A DNA stretch of 64,000 nt from Xanthobacter agilis (GTDB lineage Bacteria > Pseudomonadota > Alphaproteobacteria > Rhizobiales > Xanthobacteraceae), in assembly GCF_021730435.1 (NCBI RefSeq), contig NZ_JABWGX010000014.1, forward strand, positions 62,001 through 126,000, given 5' to 3'. The position numbers and the translations under genes are program-made. How positions within the stretch are numbered: position 1 is the stretch's first letter; every line of letters starts with the position of its first letter. The notes beneath the pieces were generated by a model. The model worked only from the letters and a program-made list of their open reading frames with translations, made no database searches and was not told the DNA's origin. Below, in pieces: positions 49,892-58,771 of this stretch.

Positions 49892-50893
49892 TCAATATTG
49901 GGCGAGATGATCGGCGACGATGATCTTCTCGGGCAGGATCTTGCGTGCCGCGAGCCAGTCCGCCGCCGTCTGAAGCTGGGCGATGAAGTCCTTGTCGGTG
50001 ACGGGGATCAGCGTGTAGTGGCGCTTGCGCTCGATGAACTGGTCGCGGATGATCTCGCTGTAGCCGGCCTTCTTCTGGACGATGGTCTCGGCCTCCACCA
50101 CATTGGCGTTGGTCCACTTGGCCTCGGTCTCGTAGGCAGCCGCCACCGCCTTCACGATCTGCGAATTCTCGGTCGCGAACTTCCGGCTCGTCACGTAGGA
50201 GCTGTAGTCGATGAAGAATTCGAGGTCGCGACCTTCGAGGAAGACATCGTGCGCCTTGTATTCGAGCCGGGCGATGTCGACGCCGGGGCTCCACATGGAC
50301 CACGCGTCCACCTTGCCGGATGCGAGCGCGGGGGCGGCATCCGGCGGGTTCAGATAGACGAACTTCACTTTTGAACGGTCGATGCCGTGCTTCTCCAGCG
50401 CGGCGACCAGCAGGAACTCGCCGAGGCCGGAGCGGTTCACCGCCACCGACTTGCCCACGAGGTCCGGCACCGTGTTGATGCCGGAATTATCCTTCGCGAT
50501 GATGGCGGTGGTGCGCGGCTCGTAGAGCACGAATTGCGAGAAGACCAGCGGCGAGCCGGCGATGATGGCGGCGAAGGCCGGCGTCGTGGAGCCGCCGAAG
50601 CCGAAATCGGCGCTGCCGCCGGTCACCGCCTGGAGGGTGGGCGCATGGTTGGGGAACGGGCCGAGCCATTCCACCTTGATGCCCTGGTCCGCCAGGGTTT
50701 TCTCGAACACGCCGCGCTCCTTGGCGATCAGCGTCAGGCCATGGAAGCCCCAGGTGAGCCGCACGACATCGGTGTTGCGGGTGTCTTTCTGCTGGGCCGC
50801 GGCGGCGAAGGGCAGGAGGCCGCTCGCAGCCCCCAGCCCGGCAAGGCCGGTGGCGAGGAACTGGCGGCGGGACGGCGTGAGGAAGGAGGACAT
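49892..50893 (-). CDS. ssuA: ABC transporter substrate-binding protein, sulfonate type (SsuA-like)
   Basis: A 333-residue periplasmic receptor with a twin-arginine signal (PSRRQFLATGLAGLG) cleaved near AAAAQ. Family features are VRLTWGFHGLTLIAKERGVFE, GGSADFGFGGSTTPAF and ALASGKVDAWSMWSPGVDI. The ATG at 50893 follows a clear AAGGAG-type site on the minus strand region; upstream open sequence belongs to the ATPase. It has one internal Met and no Cys. It is downstream of its ATPase and permease genes, an order (D-C-B-A) different from the other ssu clusters here. Confidence 0.88.
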   Translation of the reverse strand: MSSFLTPSRRQFLATGLAGLGAASGLLPFAAAAQQKDTRNTDVVRLTWGFHGLTLIAKERGVFEKTLADQGIKVEWLGPFPNHAPTLQAVTGGSADFGFGGSTTPAFAAIIAGSPLVFSQFVLYEPRTTAIIAKDNSGINTVPDLVGKSVAVNRSGLGEFLLVAALEKHGIDRSKVKFVYLNPPDAAPALASGKVDAWSMWSPGVDIARLEYKAHDVFLEGRDLEFFIDYSSYVTSRKFATENSQIVKAVAAAYETEAKWTNANVVEAETIVQKKAGYSEIIRDQFIERKRHYTLIPVTDKDFIAQLQTAADWLAARKILPEKIIVADHLAQY

Positions 50894-50916
50894 GTCGGGT
50901 CTCGTGAAGGTGTGGA

Positions 50917-51630
50917 TCAGGCGCTCGGCAGGTCGTTCTCGACCCCGAGTTCGGCGAGGAGGGTGGCGCGGGTGGCGGCGGGCCGTCCGGGTTCTGGCGG
51001 CCGATGCTCGGCCGCGATCGCCCCGCCGCGCATAACGAGGATGCGGTCGGCGAGCGCGATGGCCTCTTCCACATCGTGAGTCACGAGCAGGACGCCCGGC
51101 CGGTGGCGGGCGACAAGGTCTTTCACCAGCACGTGCATGCGAATGCGGGTCAGCGCATCGAGGGCGGCGAAGGGCTCGTCCAGCAGCAGCAATTCCGGCT
51201 CCTGCACCAGGGCGCGCGCGAGCGCCACGCGCTGGGCCTGACCGCCGGAGAGATTGCGTGGCCAGTCGTCGAGCCGGCCGCCGAGGCCGACCTCGGCCAA
51301 TGCTGCGGCCGCCCGCTCCCGGGCGCCTCTCTCGGGCAGGCCCAGCGACACGTTGCGCCACAGGCTGTCCCAGGGCAGCAGGCGATGTTCCTGAAACACG
51401 ACCGCCGGCTTGCGAGGCGCCTCGATGCGCCCGCCGTCGATGGGATCAAGCCCGGCGAGGGCGCGCAGCAGGGTGGTCTTGCCGCAGCCGCTCTCGCCCA
51501 GAAGGGCCACGAATTCGCCGCGGGCGATGGTGAGGTCGAGGCGATCGATGACCACTCGATCCCCATAGGCCCGGGTGAGGCCGGCAACCCGCACGGCGGG
51601 AGCGGCCTGCGCAAGCAGCGGCGCGCTCAT
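50917..51630 (-). CDS. ssuB: sulfonate-type ABC transporter ATP-binding protein (SsuB-like)
   Basis: A 237-residue ATPase: Walker A GESGCGKTT, signature LSGGQAQRV, Walker B LLLLDEPFAALD, H-loop VTHDVEEAI. Its ATG overlaps the permease stop as ATGA at 51627-51630. The longer open frame upstream is the permease region read in another frame. Confidence 0.94.
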   Translation of the reverse strand: MSAPLLAQAAPAVRVAGLTRAYGDRVVIDRLDLTIARGEFVALLGESGCGKTTLLRALAGLDPIDGGRIEAPRKPAVVFQEHRLLPWDSLWRNVSLGLPERGARERAAAALAEVGLGGRLDDWPRNLSGGQAQRVALARALVQEPELLLLDEPFAALDALTRIRMHVLVKDLVARHRPGVLLVTHDVEEAIALADRILVMRGGAIAAEHRPPEPGRPAATRATLLAELGVENDLPSA

Positions 51631-52490
51631 CGTCCCGCGCCCCCGAAATTGGGATGCCAGGCGAGAAGGCGGCGCTCCAGCAGGCGGGCCACCGAATCCG
51701 CCGCGACCCCGATCAGGGCATAGATGACGATGGTGAGAACCACCACGTCCGTGCGCAGGAACTCGCGCGCATCCATGGCGAGGAAGCCGATGCCCGCCTG
51801 GGCGCCGATGGTCTCCGCCACCACCAACGCCAGCCATGCGGTGGCCAGCGAATAGCGCACGCCGGTCAGGATGGAGGGCAGGGCGCCGGGAAGGATGATC
51901 CGGGTGATCATCTGGCGCGTGGAGAGCCCCTGCACACGGCCGAGCTCCATGAGCTTCGGGTCCACCTGCCGGATGCCGAGGGTGGTGTTGATGTAGATGG
52001 GGAAGGCGACGCCCAGGGCCACCAGGAAGATCTTCTGCGCCTCGCCGACGCCGAACCACACGATCACAAGCGGCAGCAGTGCCAGGAAGGGAATGGCGCG
52101 CACCATCTGCACGCTGCGATCCACGAGCGCTTCGGCGAGGCGCGAAAAGCCGACGAGGATGCCGAGCGCGAAGGCGATGGTTCCACCGATGATGAAGCCT
52201 GCCGCCGCGCGCAGCAGGCTGGTGCCGAGGTCTTCCAGCAGCGAACCCGTGGTGGCGAGCTTGAGGGCCGTGCGCACCACCTTGCTGGGCGCCGGCAGGA
52301 CCTGCGGGGTCACGAAACCGGTCTGGGCCAGGACCTCCCAGATCACCACCAGCAGCACCGGCGCGATCCAGGAGAGGAGGATGAAGAGGCGGGGGCCGAC
52401 GATGGCGGGCCGGCGGCGCGCGCGGGGTTGCGCCCGGTCTGCTGCGAGGGCAGGGAGCGGAAGGCGGGCGGTGTGATCTGCATGTGTCAT
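51627..52490 (-). CDS. ssuC: sulfonate-type ABC transporter permease (SsuC-like)
   Basis: A 287-residue inner-membrane permease: first membrane segment LLSWIAPVLLVVIWEVLAQ, then VQMVRAIPFLALLPLVIVWFGVGEAQ and the EAA loop GRVQGLSTRQMITRIILPGALP. The start at 52490 (MTHADHTAR) is 16 bases after the monooxygenase gene's stop. The earlier open frame overlaps that gene. Confidence 0.94.
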   Translation of the reverse strand: MTHADHTARLPLPALAADRAQPRARRRPAIVGPRLFILLSWIAPVLLVVIWEVLAQTGFVTPQVLPAPSKVVRTALKLATTGSLLEDLGTSLLRAAAGFIIGGTIAFALGILVGFSRLAEALVDRSVQMVRAIPFLALLPLVIVWFGVGEAQKIFLVALGVAFPIYINTTLGIRQVDPKLMELGRVQGLSTRQMITRIILPGALPSILTGVRYSLATAWLALVVAETIGAQAGIGFLAMDAREFLRTDVVVLTIVIYALIGVAADSVARLLERRLLAWHPNFGGAGR

Positions 52491-52506
52491 CGGATGTCCG
52501 GCTCCC

Positions 52507-53604
52507 TCAGCCGATGCGCGTGGCGCGCGGGCTGGCGACAGCGGCCGGCGTGCCGGTTGCCGGGCGGCCGAGCCGCGGGAAGACATGCTCGGCAAACCGC
52601 CGGAGCTCGGAGCGCAGGGGCTGGAACTGGAGCATGAACAGCTCGATTCCGGCGCGGTGGAACGCCTGCATCCGCTCGGCCACCTGATCGTAGCTGCCGA
52701 CAAGTCCGGCGGCCGTGCCGCCGTTGGTCCCGACGCGGACAGACTTGGCGAAGGTGCGGATCATCACCACGTTGGGATCCGTGCGTGCCGCCTGCTCCTG
52801 CTTGGCGGGCGCGTCCTTGGCGGCGAGGGCGAGGAGGCGGTGGTATTCGTCCTCCGCTTCCTGCTGGGTTTCGCGGGCGATGACGAAGGCAGCGAGGCCA
52901 TAGGCGAGGGGTGCGCCGCGCCGGGGACGGGCGGCGAGATCGGCGATCATGGCCTTCACATCCTCAAGGGGTTGGCCATTGATGAAGAAGACGTCCGAAA
53001 GGTCCGCCGCGAGGGCGCGCGCCGGCTCGGATTCGCCGCCGAGATAGATGCGGGGGCGGGCGCGCACGGGGCTGGCTGGAGACAGCTTGTAATCGCTGAT
53101 GCGGAAGCTCTCGCCCGCATGGGTGACGCTCTCGCCGGAGACGAGGCGCTCCACCACGCCGAGCCATTCGCGCCCATAGGCATAACGCGCATCATGCGCG
53201 CCGAACGGGATGCCAGCCTTCTCGAACTCGGCGCGGTTCCAGGCATTGACCAGATTGAAGGCGAACCGGCCGTTCGAGATGTTCTCGATCTGGAGCGCCA
53301 TCTTCGCCAGCACCACCGGGTGGTACAGATAGGGCTTGATGGCGGCGATGATCTCGATGCGACGCGTCAGCGCCGCGAGCGCCGCGGCGGCCGTCCAGGC
53401 CTCGATCTGGTCCTTCTCCGGCAGATGCGGATTGACCGTGTGCTGGGCGACCAGCGTGGCGTCATAGCCCAATGCCTCGGCCTCCAGCACGGTATCGCGG
53501 TTGTGCGGCCATGAGGCATCGAACGGTTCGGCAGGGTCCTGCCAGGCGGCGCGGGGACCGTGGACGGGCGCCCAGACGCCAATGCGGAGAGGGGAAATCG
53601 ACAT
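52507..53604 (-). CDS. LLM-class FMN-dependent monooxygenase, SfnG/SsuD-like
   Basis: A 365-residue luciferase-fold enzyme: LRIGVWAPVHGPRAAWQ, GYDATLVAQHTVNPHLP, NISNGRFAFNLVNAWNRAEF and GLVGSYDQVAERMQAFHRAGIELFMLQFQP near the C-terminus. It belongs with dimethylsulfone and alkanesulfonate monooxygenases; which substrate it uses cannot be decided. First gene of the minus-strand operon with the ssuC/B/A-like genes and a DszC-like gene. It starts only about 10 bases from the AT-rich element shared with the divergent Rrf2 gene. Confidence 0.9.
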   Translation of the reverse strand: MSISPLRIGVWAPVHGPRAAWQDPAEPFDASWPHNRDTVLEAEALGYDATLVAQHTVNPHLPEKDQIEAWTAAAALAALTRRIEIIAAIKPYLYHPVVLAKMALQIENISNGRFAFNLVNAWNRAEFEKAGIPFGAHDARYAYGREWLGVVERLVSGESVTHAGESFRISDYKLSPASPVRARPRIYLGGESEPARALAADLSDVFFINGQPLEDVKAMIADLAARPRRGAPLAYGLAAFVIARETQQEAEDEYHRLLALAAKDAPAKQEQAARTDPNVVMIRTFAKSVRVGTNGGTAAGLVGSYDQVAERMQAFHRAGIELFMLQFQPLRSELRRFAEHVFPRLGRPATGTPAAVASPRATRIG

Positions 53605-53611
53605 GTCTCAC

Positions 53612-53648
53612 CTTAAATATATCAAATTTATCGAATAAGTATTTTTAT
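53612..53648. promoter_or_regulatory. AT-rich putative operator 8
   Basis: AT-rich block with TATATCAAATTTATCGAATA just upstream of the monooxygenase start at 53604 (minus) and about 270 bases upstream of the second Rrf2 gene (53915, plus). The rest of the gap to 53914 is of ordinary-to-low GC with no ORF I can support. A short promoter-like AT patch at about 53777-53795 (TTTCAATTTTTCAC) could serve the Rrf2 gene separately. Confidence 0.55.
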
Positions 53649-53914
53649 CCGCTGTCAAGCTGCATTCGCGTTTGCGGGCAAGGGTTGGCTGGCTGGGAAA
53701 ATTGTCGAAAGACCGAACAAATCGCGAATGCGCGGGCGGCCGCTTCATAGAAAGCGCCAACTGCCGTACGGGTTTCAATTTTTCACAATGAAGAAGTGTG
53801 GTAGGCCGGAGTTCGGGATATGGAGCGCCAGAAGGCTTCCGAATTTTCCAGTGGATCCACGTGTGGCTGAGCGGTGCTCGGTTGCATGAAACGAGAGCCT
53901 GCGCGAGGTCATTT

Positions 53915-54361
53915 ATGCTGACGAAGAAGGGGAAGTACGGGCTGAAGGCGGCCGTTTATCTTGCACGCCTGCCTGCCGGAGCGTCGAAGCAAGTGGCAGA
54001 GATTGCTGAAGCCAACCATATTCCGAAGAAATTTCTGGACGTGATCCTCAACGAGCTTCGCAACGGCGGATTTCTGGCCTCGAAGAAGGGGAAACTCGGC
54101 GGGTACCGCCTCGGCAAGCCGGCGGAAGATATCATGGTGGGCGAAATGATCCGCACCCTGGACGGGCCGCTAGCGCCTATTCCGTGTGCTAGCCGCAATG
54201 CCTATGTTGCCTGCGACGATTGCGATGTGGCCAAGTGTGAGGTCCGCCGCCTTATGGTGCGCGTCCGCGATGCAATCGGAACTGTCCTCGATACCTGTAC
54301 GCTTGCCGAGATGCGGGACCTCACTGACGACACCTTGACGATGTTCGTGGACTATATTTGA
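53915..54361 (+). CDS. Rrf2 family transcriptional regulator (copy B)
   Basis: A 148-residue paralogue of the protein encoded at 91, aligning without gaps: the same MLTKKGKYGLKAAV start, NHIPKKFLDVIL helix and FVDYI end. Its five cysteines are at identical positions (91, 100, 103, 108, 128). The start at 53915 is favoured (GAGG upstream and identical N-terminus); the open frame extends upstream without homology. Codon use is noticeably less GC-rich at third positions than in the surrounding genes. It is divergent from an ssu-type operon. A role as sensor-regulator of sulfur or Fe-S status controlling the repeated AT-rich elements is inference. Confidence 0.93.
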   Translation: MLTKKGKYGLKAAVYLARLPAGASKQVAEIAEANHIPKKFLDVILNELRNGGFLASKKGKLGGYRLGKPAEDIMVGEMIRTLDGPLAPIPCASRNAYVACDDCDVAKCEVRRLMVRVRDAIGTVLDTCTLAEMRDLTDDTLTMFVDYI

Positions 54362-54641
54362 GCGGCCTCTATCGGTGCGGGCGACGACACCTCGCTGGAA
54401 GCAACCCGCCACCTGAAAGTGGCTCACCGTGAAATCGTGGATGGCTTCGCCGAACGCTGGGTCGTCGTGCCCCGCCGTCCCGCCGCGATCGGCAAGCGCG
54501 GAACACGCCTCCAGCGATACCGCCCAATGCCGGCCGGTCATTCTCGTCAGAATGGTCAATCGCGCCAAATGCCGACACGCTCTGAACCCCTGAAATCCAA
54601 GCAAGGCAAGCCACGCGGCCTCAGCCTGCGAAAACCACTTC
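54362..54641. other. gap without recognisable gene
   Basis: This stretch between the second Rrf2 gene and the next AT-rich element is lower in GC than its surroundings. Short frames exist on both strands (for example 54419-54658 plus and 54369-54614 minus), but none has a convincing ribosome site, homology or codon pattern. I see no terminator hairpin with a T tract. It may be a degraded gene remnant. Confidence 0.4.
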
Positions 54642-54684
54642 CGATATTAATATATTAAATCAATTGATATTATATAAAATTATC
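54642..54684. promoter_or_regulatory. AT-rich putative operator 9
   Basis: About 40 bases of almost pure A/T including TTAAATCAATTGATATTATA, with a central ATCAATTGAT palindrome. It lies about 35 bases upstream of the frameshifted ssuD gene and the ssuABC-type genes behind it. AATCAATTGAT is close to the centre of element 5. Confidence 0.58.
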
Positions 54685-54715
54685 CGTCATTTTCACGGAA
54701 ATGACGGAGATCCCG

Positions 54716-55887
54716 ATGAGCGCGCTTCACGAAGGGGCTGGGAGCCCTGACTTTTTCTGGTTCATCCCGACCCACGGGGACGGCGCCTATCTCGGCTCGG
54801 AGACGCGGCAGCGCCCGCCGGAATTCGCCTATTTCCGCGAGGTGGCGCAGGCGGTGGACCGGCTCGGGTTCAAGGGCGTCCTGCTGCCCACGGGCCAGAG
54901 CTGCGAGGACAGCTGGATCACCGCCGCCGGCCTTGCCACCGCCACCGAGCGCTGCGCTTCCTGGTGGCCCTGCGCCCGGGTGTCACCTCGCCGGCTTTCG
55001 CGGCGCGGCAGGCGGCGGCGCTTGACCGGCTCAGCGACGGACGGTTGCTGCTGAACGTGGTGGTGGGCGGCCATCCCGCCGAGCTCGGCGCCGACGGCAT
55101 CTTCCTCGACCATGATGCGCGCTATGCCCAGGCCGCCGAATTCCTGACCATCTGGCGCGATCTCGTCGCCGGCAAGACGGTGGACTTCGCGGGCACCTAT
55201 TATCGCGTCGCGCACGGCCGGCTGGACTTCCCGGTGGTGCAGCAGCCCCATCCGCCGCTGTGGTTCGGCGGATCCTCAGACGCCGGCCACGAGGTCGCCG
55301 CCGAACATACCAGCGTCTATCTCTCCTGGGGCGAGCCGCCCCATATCCTCAAGGACAAGCTGGCGGACGTGCAGGCCCGCGCGGCCAAGCGCGGGCGCAA
55401 GCTGAAGTTCGGCCTGCGCATCCATTTCATCGTGCGCGAGACCGAGACCGAGGCCTGGGCGGCCGCCGACCGGCTCATTTCCCGCGTGTCCGACGAGCAG
55501 ATCGAAAACGCGCAGAAGCGCTTCAAGGTGGAAATGGATTCCGTCGGCCAGGCGCGCATGGCCGCCCTTCAGCCCGGAGACCGCAACAAGCTTGAGATCG
55601 CGCCCAACCTCTGGGCAGGCATCGGCATGGTACGGCGCGGCGCCGGCACCGCGCTGGTGGGGGATCCGAAGAGCGTCGCCGCGCGCATCCGCGAGTATCA
55701 GGAGATCGGCATCGAGACCTTCATCGGCTCGGGCTATCCGCATCTGGAAGAGGCCTACCGGGTGGCCGAGCTGCTGTTTCCGGAGCTCGGCATCGACGGC
55801 CGCCGCCGCAAGGTTTCCGACAACATCGTCAACGAGTTCGCCGTGGGTTCGCACAGCACGGAGCGGCGCCTGGCCGCCGTTTCCTGA
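54716..55887 (+). pseudogene. ssuD-type alkanesulfonate monooxygenase gene with a one-base deletion
   Basis: The first segment (from [23 protein letters not shown] to ATATER) and the second segment (from [15 protein letters not shown] to the stop at 55887) are two consecutive parts of one SsuD-like FMNH2-dependent alkanesulfonate monooxygenase, in different frames. The break is at about 54952: GAGCGCTGCGCTTC should read with one more C to give ERLRFLV, as in the intact ssuD at 62245. Restoring one base gives a 390-residue protein. The start at 54716 has GGAG at a good distance; an ATG at 54701 is less well placed. As it stands no full-length enzyme is made unless translation slips. Deletion or sequencing error cannot be separated here. 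Confidence 0.88.
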
Positions 55888-55909
55888 TCGCGACCGAGAG
55901 GACAGATCC

Positions 55910-56926
55910 ATGACCAGCCGCCGCACATTCTTCCGCCTCGCAGCCATTGGCCTTGCACTCGCGCCAAGCCTCGCCGCCGTCCCCGCCCGCGCCGAAGGCA
56001 CACTGCGCATCGCCCAGCAATTCGGCACCCTCTACACGCCCTTCCACGTCATGAAGGAAAAGGGGCTGATCGAGAAACACGGCAAGGCGCTCGGCATCGA
56101 CATCACCGTGGACTGGACGCGCCTGTCCGGCGGCTCGGCGGTGAATGATGCGCTGCTCGCCGGCAATATCGACATCGCCTCCGCCGGCATCGGGCCGTTC
56201 CTGACCCTGTGGGACAAGACGCGCGGCACCGCCAATGAGGTGAAGATCGTGGGCGCGTTCGGGGCGCAGCCGAACTTCCTGCTCACCAACAATCCCAACG
56301 TGAAGTCCATCAAGGACTTCACCGACAAGGACCGCATCGCCATGCCGGTGGCCGGCGTGTCGGTGCAGGCGCGCATCCTTCAGCTTGCGGCCGAGCAGAC
56401 CTTCGGCCCCGGCACTGCGAAGAAGCTGGATCAGCTGATGGTGACGCTGCCGCATCCCGACGCCACCGCGGCGCTGCTGTCCGGCTCCACCGAGATCACC
56501 GGCTATCTCTCCAACGCACCGTTCCAGAACCATGCGCTGAAGGATCCGAAGATACACAAGGTCTTCTCCTCCTACGAGATCTTCGGCGGCCCGGTGACCC
56601 CTACTGTGGCCTACGCCAAGGTGAAGTTCCGCGAGGACAACCCGAAAACCTACAAGGCCTTCCTCGATGCGTTCGAGGAGGCGACCAAATGGGTGGACCA
56701 GAATCGCGCGGAGGCGGCACAGATCTATGTGAAGGTGGAGCAGTCCAAGCTTGATCCGGCCTTCATCACCGAAGTGCTCTCCGACCCCGACACCCAATAT
56801 ACCCTCGTACCCCTCGGCACTTTGAAGTTCGCCGATTTCATGAACCGCATCGGCGCCATCAAGGCAAAGCCGGCGAGCTTCAAGGACTTTACCTTTGAAG
56901 ACCTGCATTCGGCATCCGGCAGCTGA
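55910..56926 (+). CDS. ABC transporter substrate-binding protein, sulfonate/NitT-TauT type
   Basis: A 338-residue periplasmic receptor with a twin-arginine signal (TSRRTFFRLAAIG) cleaved near ARAEG. Features are LRIAQQFGTLYTPFHVMKEKGL, NDALLAGNIDIASAGIGPFL and GYLSNAPFQNHALKDP. It belongs to a branch distinct from the other SsuA-like proteins in the window and is less depleted of Met (four internal), with no Cys. It starts 22 bases after the broken ssuD and precedes its ATPase and permease genes. Confidence 0.9.
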   Translation: MTSRRTFFRLAAIGLALAPSLAAVPARAEGTLRIAQQFGTLYTPFHVMKEKGLIEKHGKALGIDITVDWTRLSGGSAVNDALLAGNIDIASAGIGPFLTLWDKTRGTANEVKIVGAFGAQPNFLLTNNPNVKSIKDFTDKDRIAMPVAGVSVQARILQLAAEQTFGPGTAKKLDQLMVTLPHPDATAALLSGSTEITGYLSNAPFQNHALKDPKIHKVFSSYEIFGGPVTPTVAYAKVKFREDNPKTYKAFLDAFEEATKWVDQNRAEAAQIYVKVEQSKLDPAFITEVLSDPDTQYTLVPLGTLKFADFMNRIGAIKAKPASFKDFTFEDLHSASGS

Positions 56927-56936
56927 GGAGGGACGC

Positions 56937-57749
56937 ATGACGGCCCTGCCCGCGGTCCCGCCCGCCGAAGTCCGCCGCGCCGCGCCGGTGCTGGAGGCGC
57001 GCGGCCTCACCCTCGACTATGCGGGCGCCGCCGGGCGGCACCGCGCGGTGGAGGATGTGAGCTTCGACGTCGCGGCGGGGGAGCGGCTGGTGCTGCTCGG
57101 ACCTTCAGGTTGCGGCAAATCCTCCATCCTCAAGGCGCTGGCGGGCTTTGTCCGGCCGGCGTCGGGGTCGGTGAGCCTTCGCGGCGCGGCCGTCACCGGA
57201 CCTGGGCCGGACCGCATCGTGGTGTTCCAGGAGTTCGACCAGTTGCTGCCGTGGAAGAGCGTGCGGGACAATGTGGCCTTCCCGCTGCGTGTTGCGCGCG
57301 GGCTCTCCCTCAAGGAGGCACGGGCACGGGCCGACACGGCCCTCGTGAAGGTCGGGCTCGCCCGTGCCCTCGATGCCTATCCCCACACGCTTTCCGGCGG
57401 CATGAAGCAGCGTGCCGCCATCGCCCGGGCGCTCGCGGCGGAGCCCGACGTGCTGCTGATGGACGAGCCCTTCGCCGCGCTCGATGCCCTGACGCGACGG
57501 ACGCTGCAGGAAGACCTGCTCAAGCTTGCCGAGGAACAGGGCTTCACCCTGGTGTTCGTCACCCACGCCATCGACGAGGCGGTGCTGGTGGGCACGCGGC
57601 TCCACCTCCTGGCCGCCCATCCGGGCCGGACCATCGCCACCTTCGAGACCGCGGGCCTCGGCCTTGCCGAGCGCGGCACCCCCGCCTTCGAACAGGTGGT
57701 GCGGGACGTTCATGAGCTGCTGTTCGCCGATGGAGGCCGTCATGTCTGA
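56937..57749 (+). CDS. sulfonate/nitrate-type ABC transporter ATP-binding protein (SsuB/TauB-like)
   Basis: A 270-residue ATPase with Walker A GPSGCGKSS, signature LSGGMKQRA, Walker B LLMDEPFAALD and H-loop VTHAIDEAV. The start at 56937 has GAGGAGGG immediately upstream and lies 10 bases after the receptor gene. Its 3' end overlaps the permease start by 8 bases. Confidence 0.94.
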   Translation: MTALPAVPPAEVRRAAPVLEARGLTLDYAGAAGRHRAVEDVSFDVAAGERLVLLGPSGCGKSSILKALAGFVRPASGSVSLRGAAVTGPGPDRIVVFQEFDQLLPWKSVRDNVAFPLRVARGLSLKEARARADTALVKVGLARALDAYPHTLSGGMKQRAAIARALAAEPDVLLMDEPFAALDALTRRTLQEDLLKLAEEQGFTLVFVTHAIDEAVLVGTRLHLLAAHPGRTIATFETAGLGLAERGTPAFEQVVRDVHELLFADGGRHV

Positions 57750-58623
57750 GTCCCTGGTTTCCGACGGCGACCTCGCCGGCGATGACGTGCGAGTGACCCA
57801 TCCCGCCGCCGGCGTCGCTTCGCTGCGTGCGCGGGGCGCCGCGGCCCTTGCGGCATTGTGGCAGGTCACGCTGGTGCGGCGGGCTGTTGTCCTCGCCGCC
57901 CTCGCGGCGGCCTGGCAGCTGGCGGCGCTGTGGCAGAACAACCCGCTGCTCTTCCCGACCTTTACCGACACCATTTCGGCGCTCATTGAGGGGCTGCGCC
58001 ACGAAGATCTCTTCCCCGCGTCCGTCGCCTCCATCACCGTGCTGCTGAAGGGCTATGTTCTGGCGATCGCACTGGCGCTGGGGTTCGTTTCGGTAGCCAT
58101 CGCGGTGCCGTTCGTGAAGGAGGTGCTGCTCACGCTCACCGCCATGTTCAACCCGCTTCCCGCCATCGCCCTGCTGCCGCTGGCCATGCTTTGGCTCGGT
58201 CTCGGCGAGGCGAGCCTGTTGCTGGTGATGGTGCATGCGGTGTTGTGGCCGTTCGCCCTTGCCGCCCTCACCGGCTTCGAGCAGGTGCCGGAGACGCAGC
58301 GCCTCGTGGGACGGAACTACGGGCTGCGGGGCCTGTCCTATATCGCCCTCATCCTGATTCCGGCGGCCCTTCCCTCCCTGCTCTCTGGCCTCAAGATCGC
58401 CTGGGCCTTCGCCTGGCGCACCCTGATCGCGGCCGAGTTGGTATTCGGCGTCTCCTCCCGCTCCGGCGGGCTCGGCTGGTACATCTATCGCAACCGCAAC
58501 GAGCTGCTCACCGACAAGGTCTTCGCCGGCCTCGTCACGGTCATCCTCATTGGGCTGCTGGTGGAGGTGCTGTTCCGCCTGGTGGAGCAGCGCACGGTGC
58601 GCCGCTGGGGTCTTCAGCGCTGA
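57742..58623 (+). CDS. sulfonate/nitrate-type ABC transporter permease (SsuC/TauC-like)
   Basis: A 293-residue inner-membrane permease: a hydrophilic N-terminus of about 45 residues, then AVVLAALAAAWQLAALW and further membrane segments. FNPLPAIALLPLAMLWLGLGEAS is conserved, and the EAA loop reads GRNYGLRGLSYIALILIPAALP. The start at 57742 has GGAGG upstream and overlaps the ATPase gene. Last gene of its operon; a hairpin follows. Confidence 0.93.
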   Translation: MSESLVSDGDLAGDDVRVTHPAAGVASLRARGAAALAALWQVTLVRRAVVLAALAAAWQLAALWQNNPLLFPTFTDTISALIEGLRHEDLFPASVASITVLLKGYVLAIALALGFVSVAIAVPFVKEVLLTLTAMFNPLPAIALLPLAMLWLGLGEASLLLVMVHAVLWPFALAALTGFEQVPETQRLVGRNYGLRGLSYIALILIPAALPSLLSGLKIAWAFAWRTLIAAELVFGVSSRSGGLGWYIYRNRNELLTDKVFAGLVTVILIGLLVEVLFRLVEQRTVRRWGLQR

Positions 58624-58679
58624 CCCCGTGCGCGTTTCCGGGGCGCGGTTCCGGGGCGGGGTGGCCGAGGCGGGAGAAA

Positions 58680-58709
58680 CGCCCGGCCGCTGTGGCAGCG
58701 CGCCGGGCG
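58680..58709. terminator. GC hairpin between convergent operons
   Basis: CGCCCGGC.GCTG (58680-58692) pairs with CAGC..GCCGGGCG (58696-58709) with small internal mismatches and a 3-base loop, between convergent ssu-type operons. There is no T tract. The remaining sequence of this 148-base gap shows nothing else. Confidence 0.5.
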
Positions 58710-58771
58710 GGATCGAACGGGAGAACCCCGCCGGCACCGCGCGCGCCGACAGGTGGCGAAGGCGTTGAGCC

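Noticed and set aside
54362-54641. Possible transposase or insertion-sequence remnant
   Set aside because: No terminal inverted repeats, target duplications or transposase motifs (such as a DDE signature) could be seen.
54419-54658. 79-codon ORF after the second Rrf2 gene
   Set aside because: No ribosome binding site, no recognisable similarity, and it runs into the AT-rich element; the opposite strand has equally open frames.
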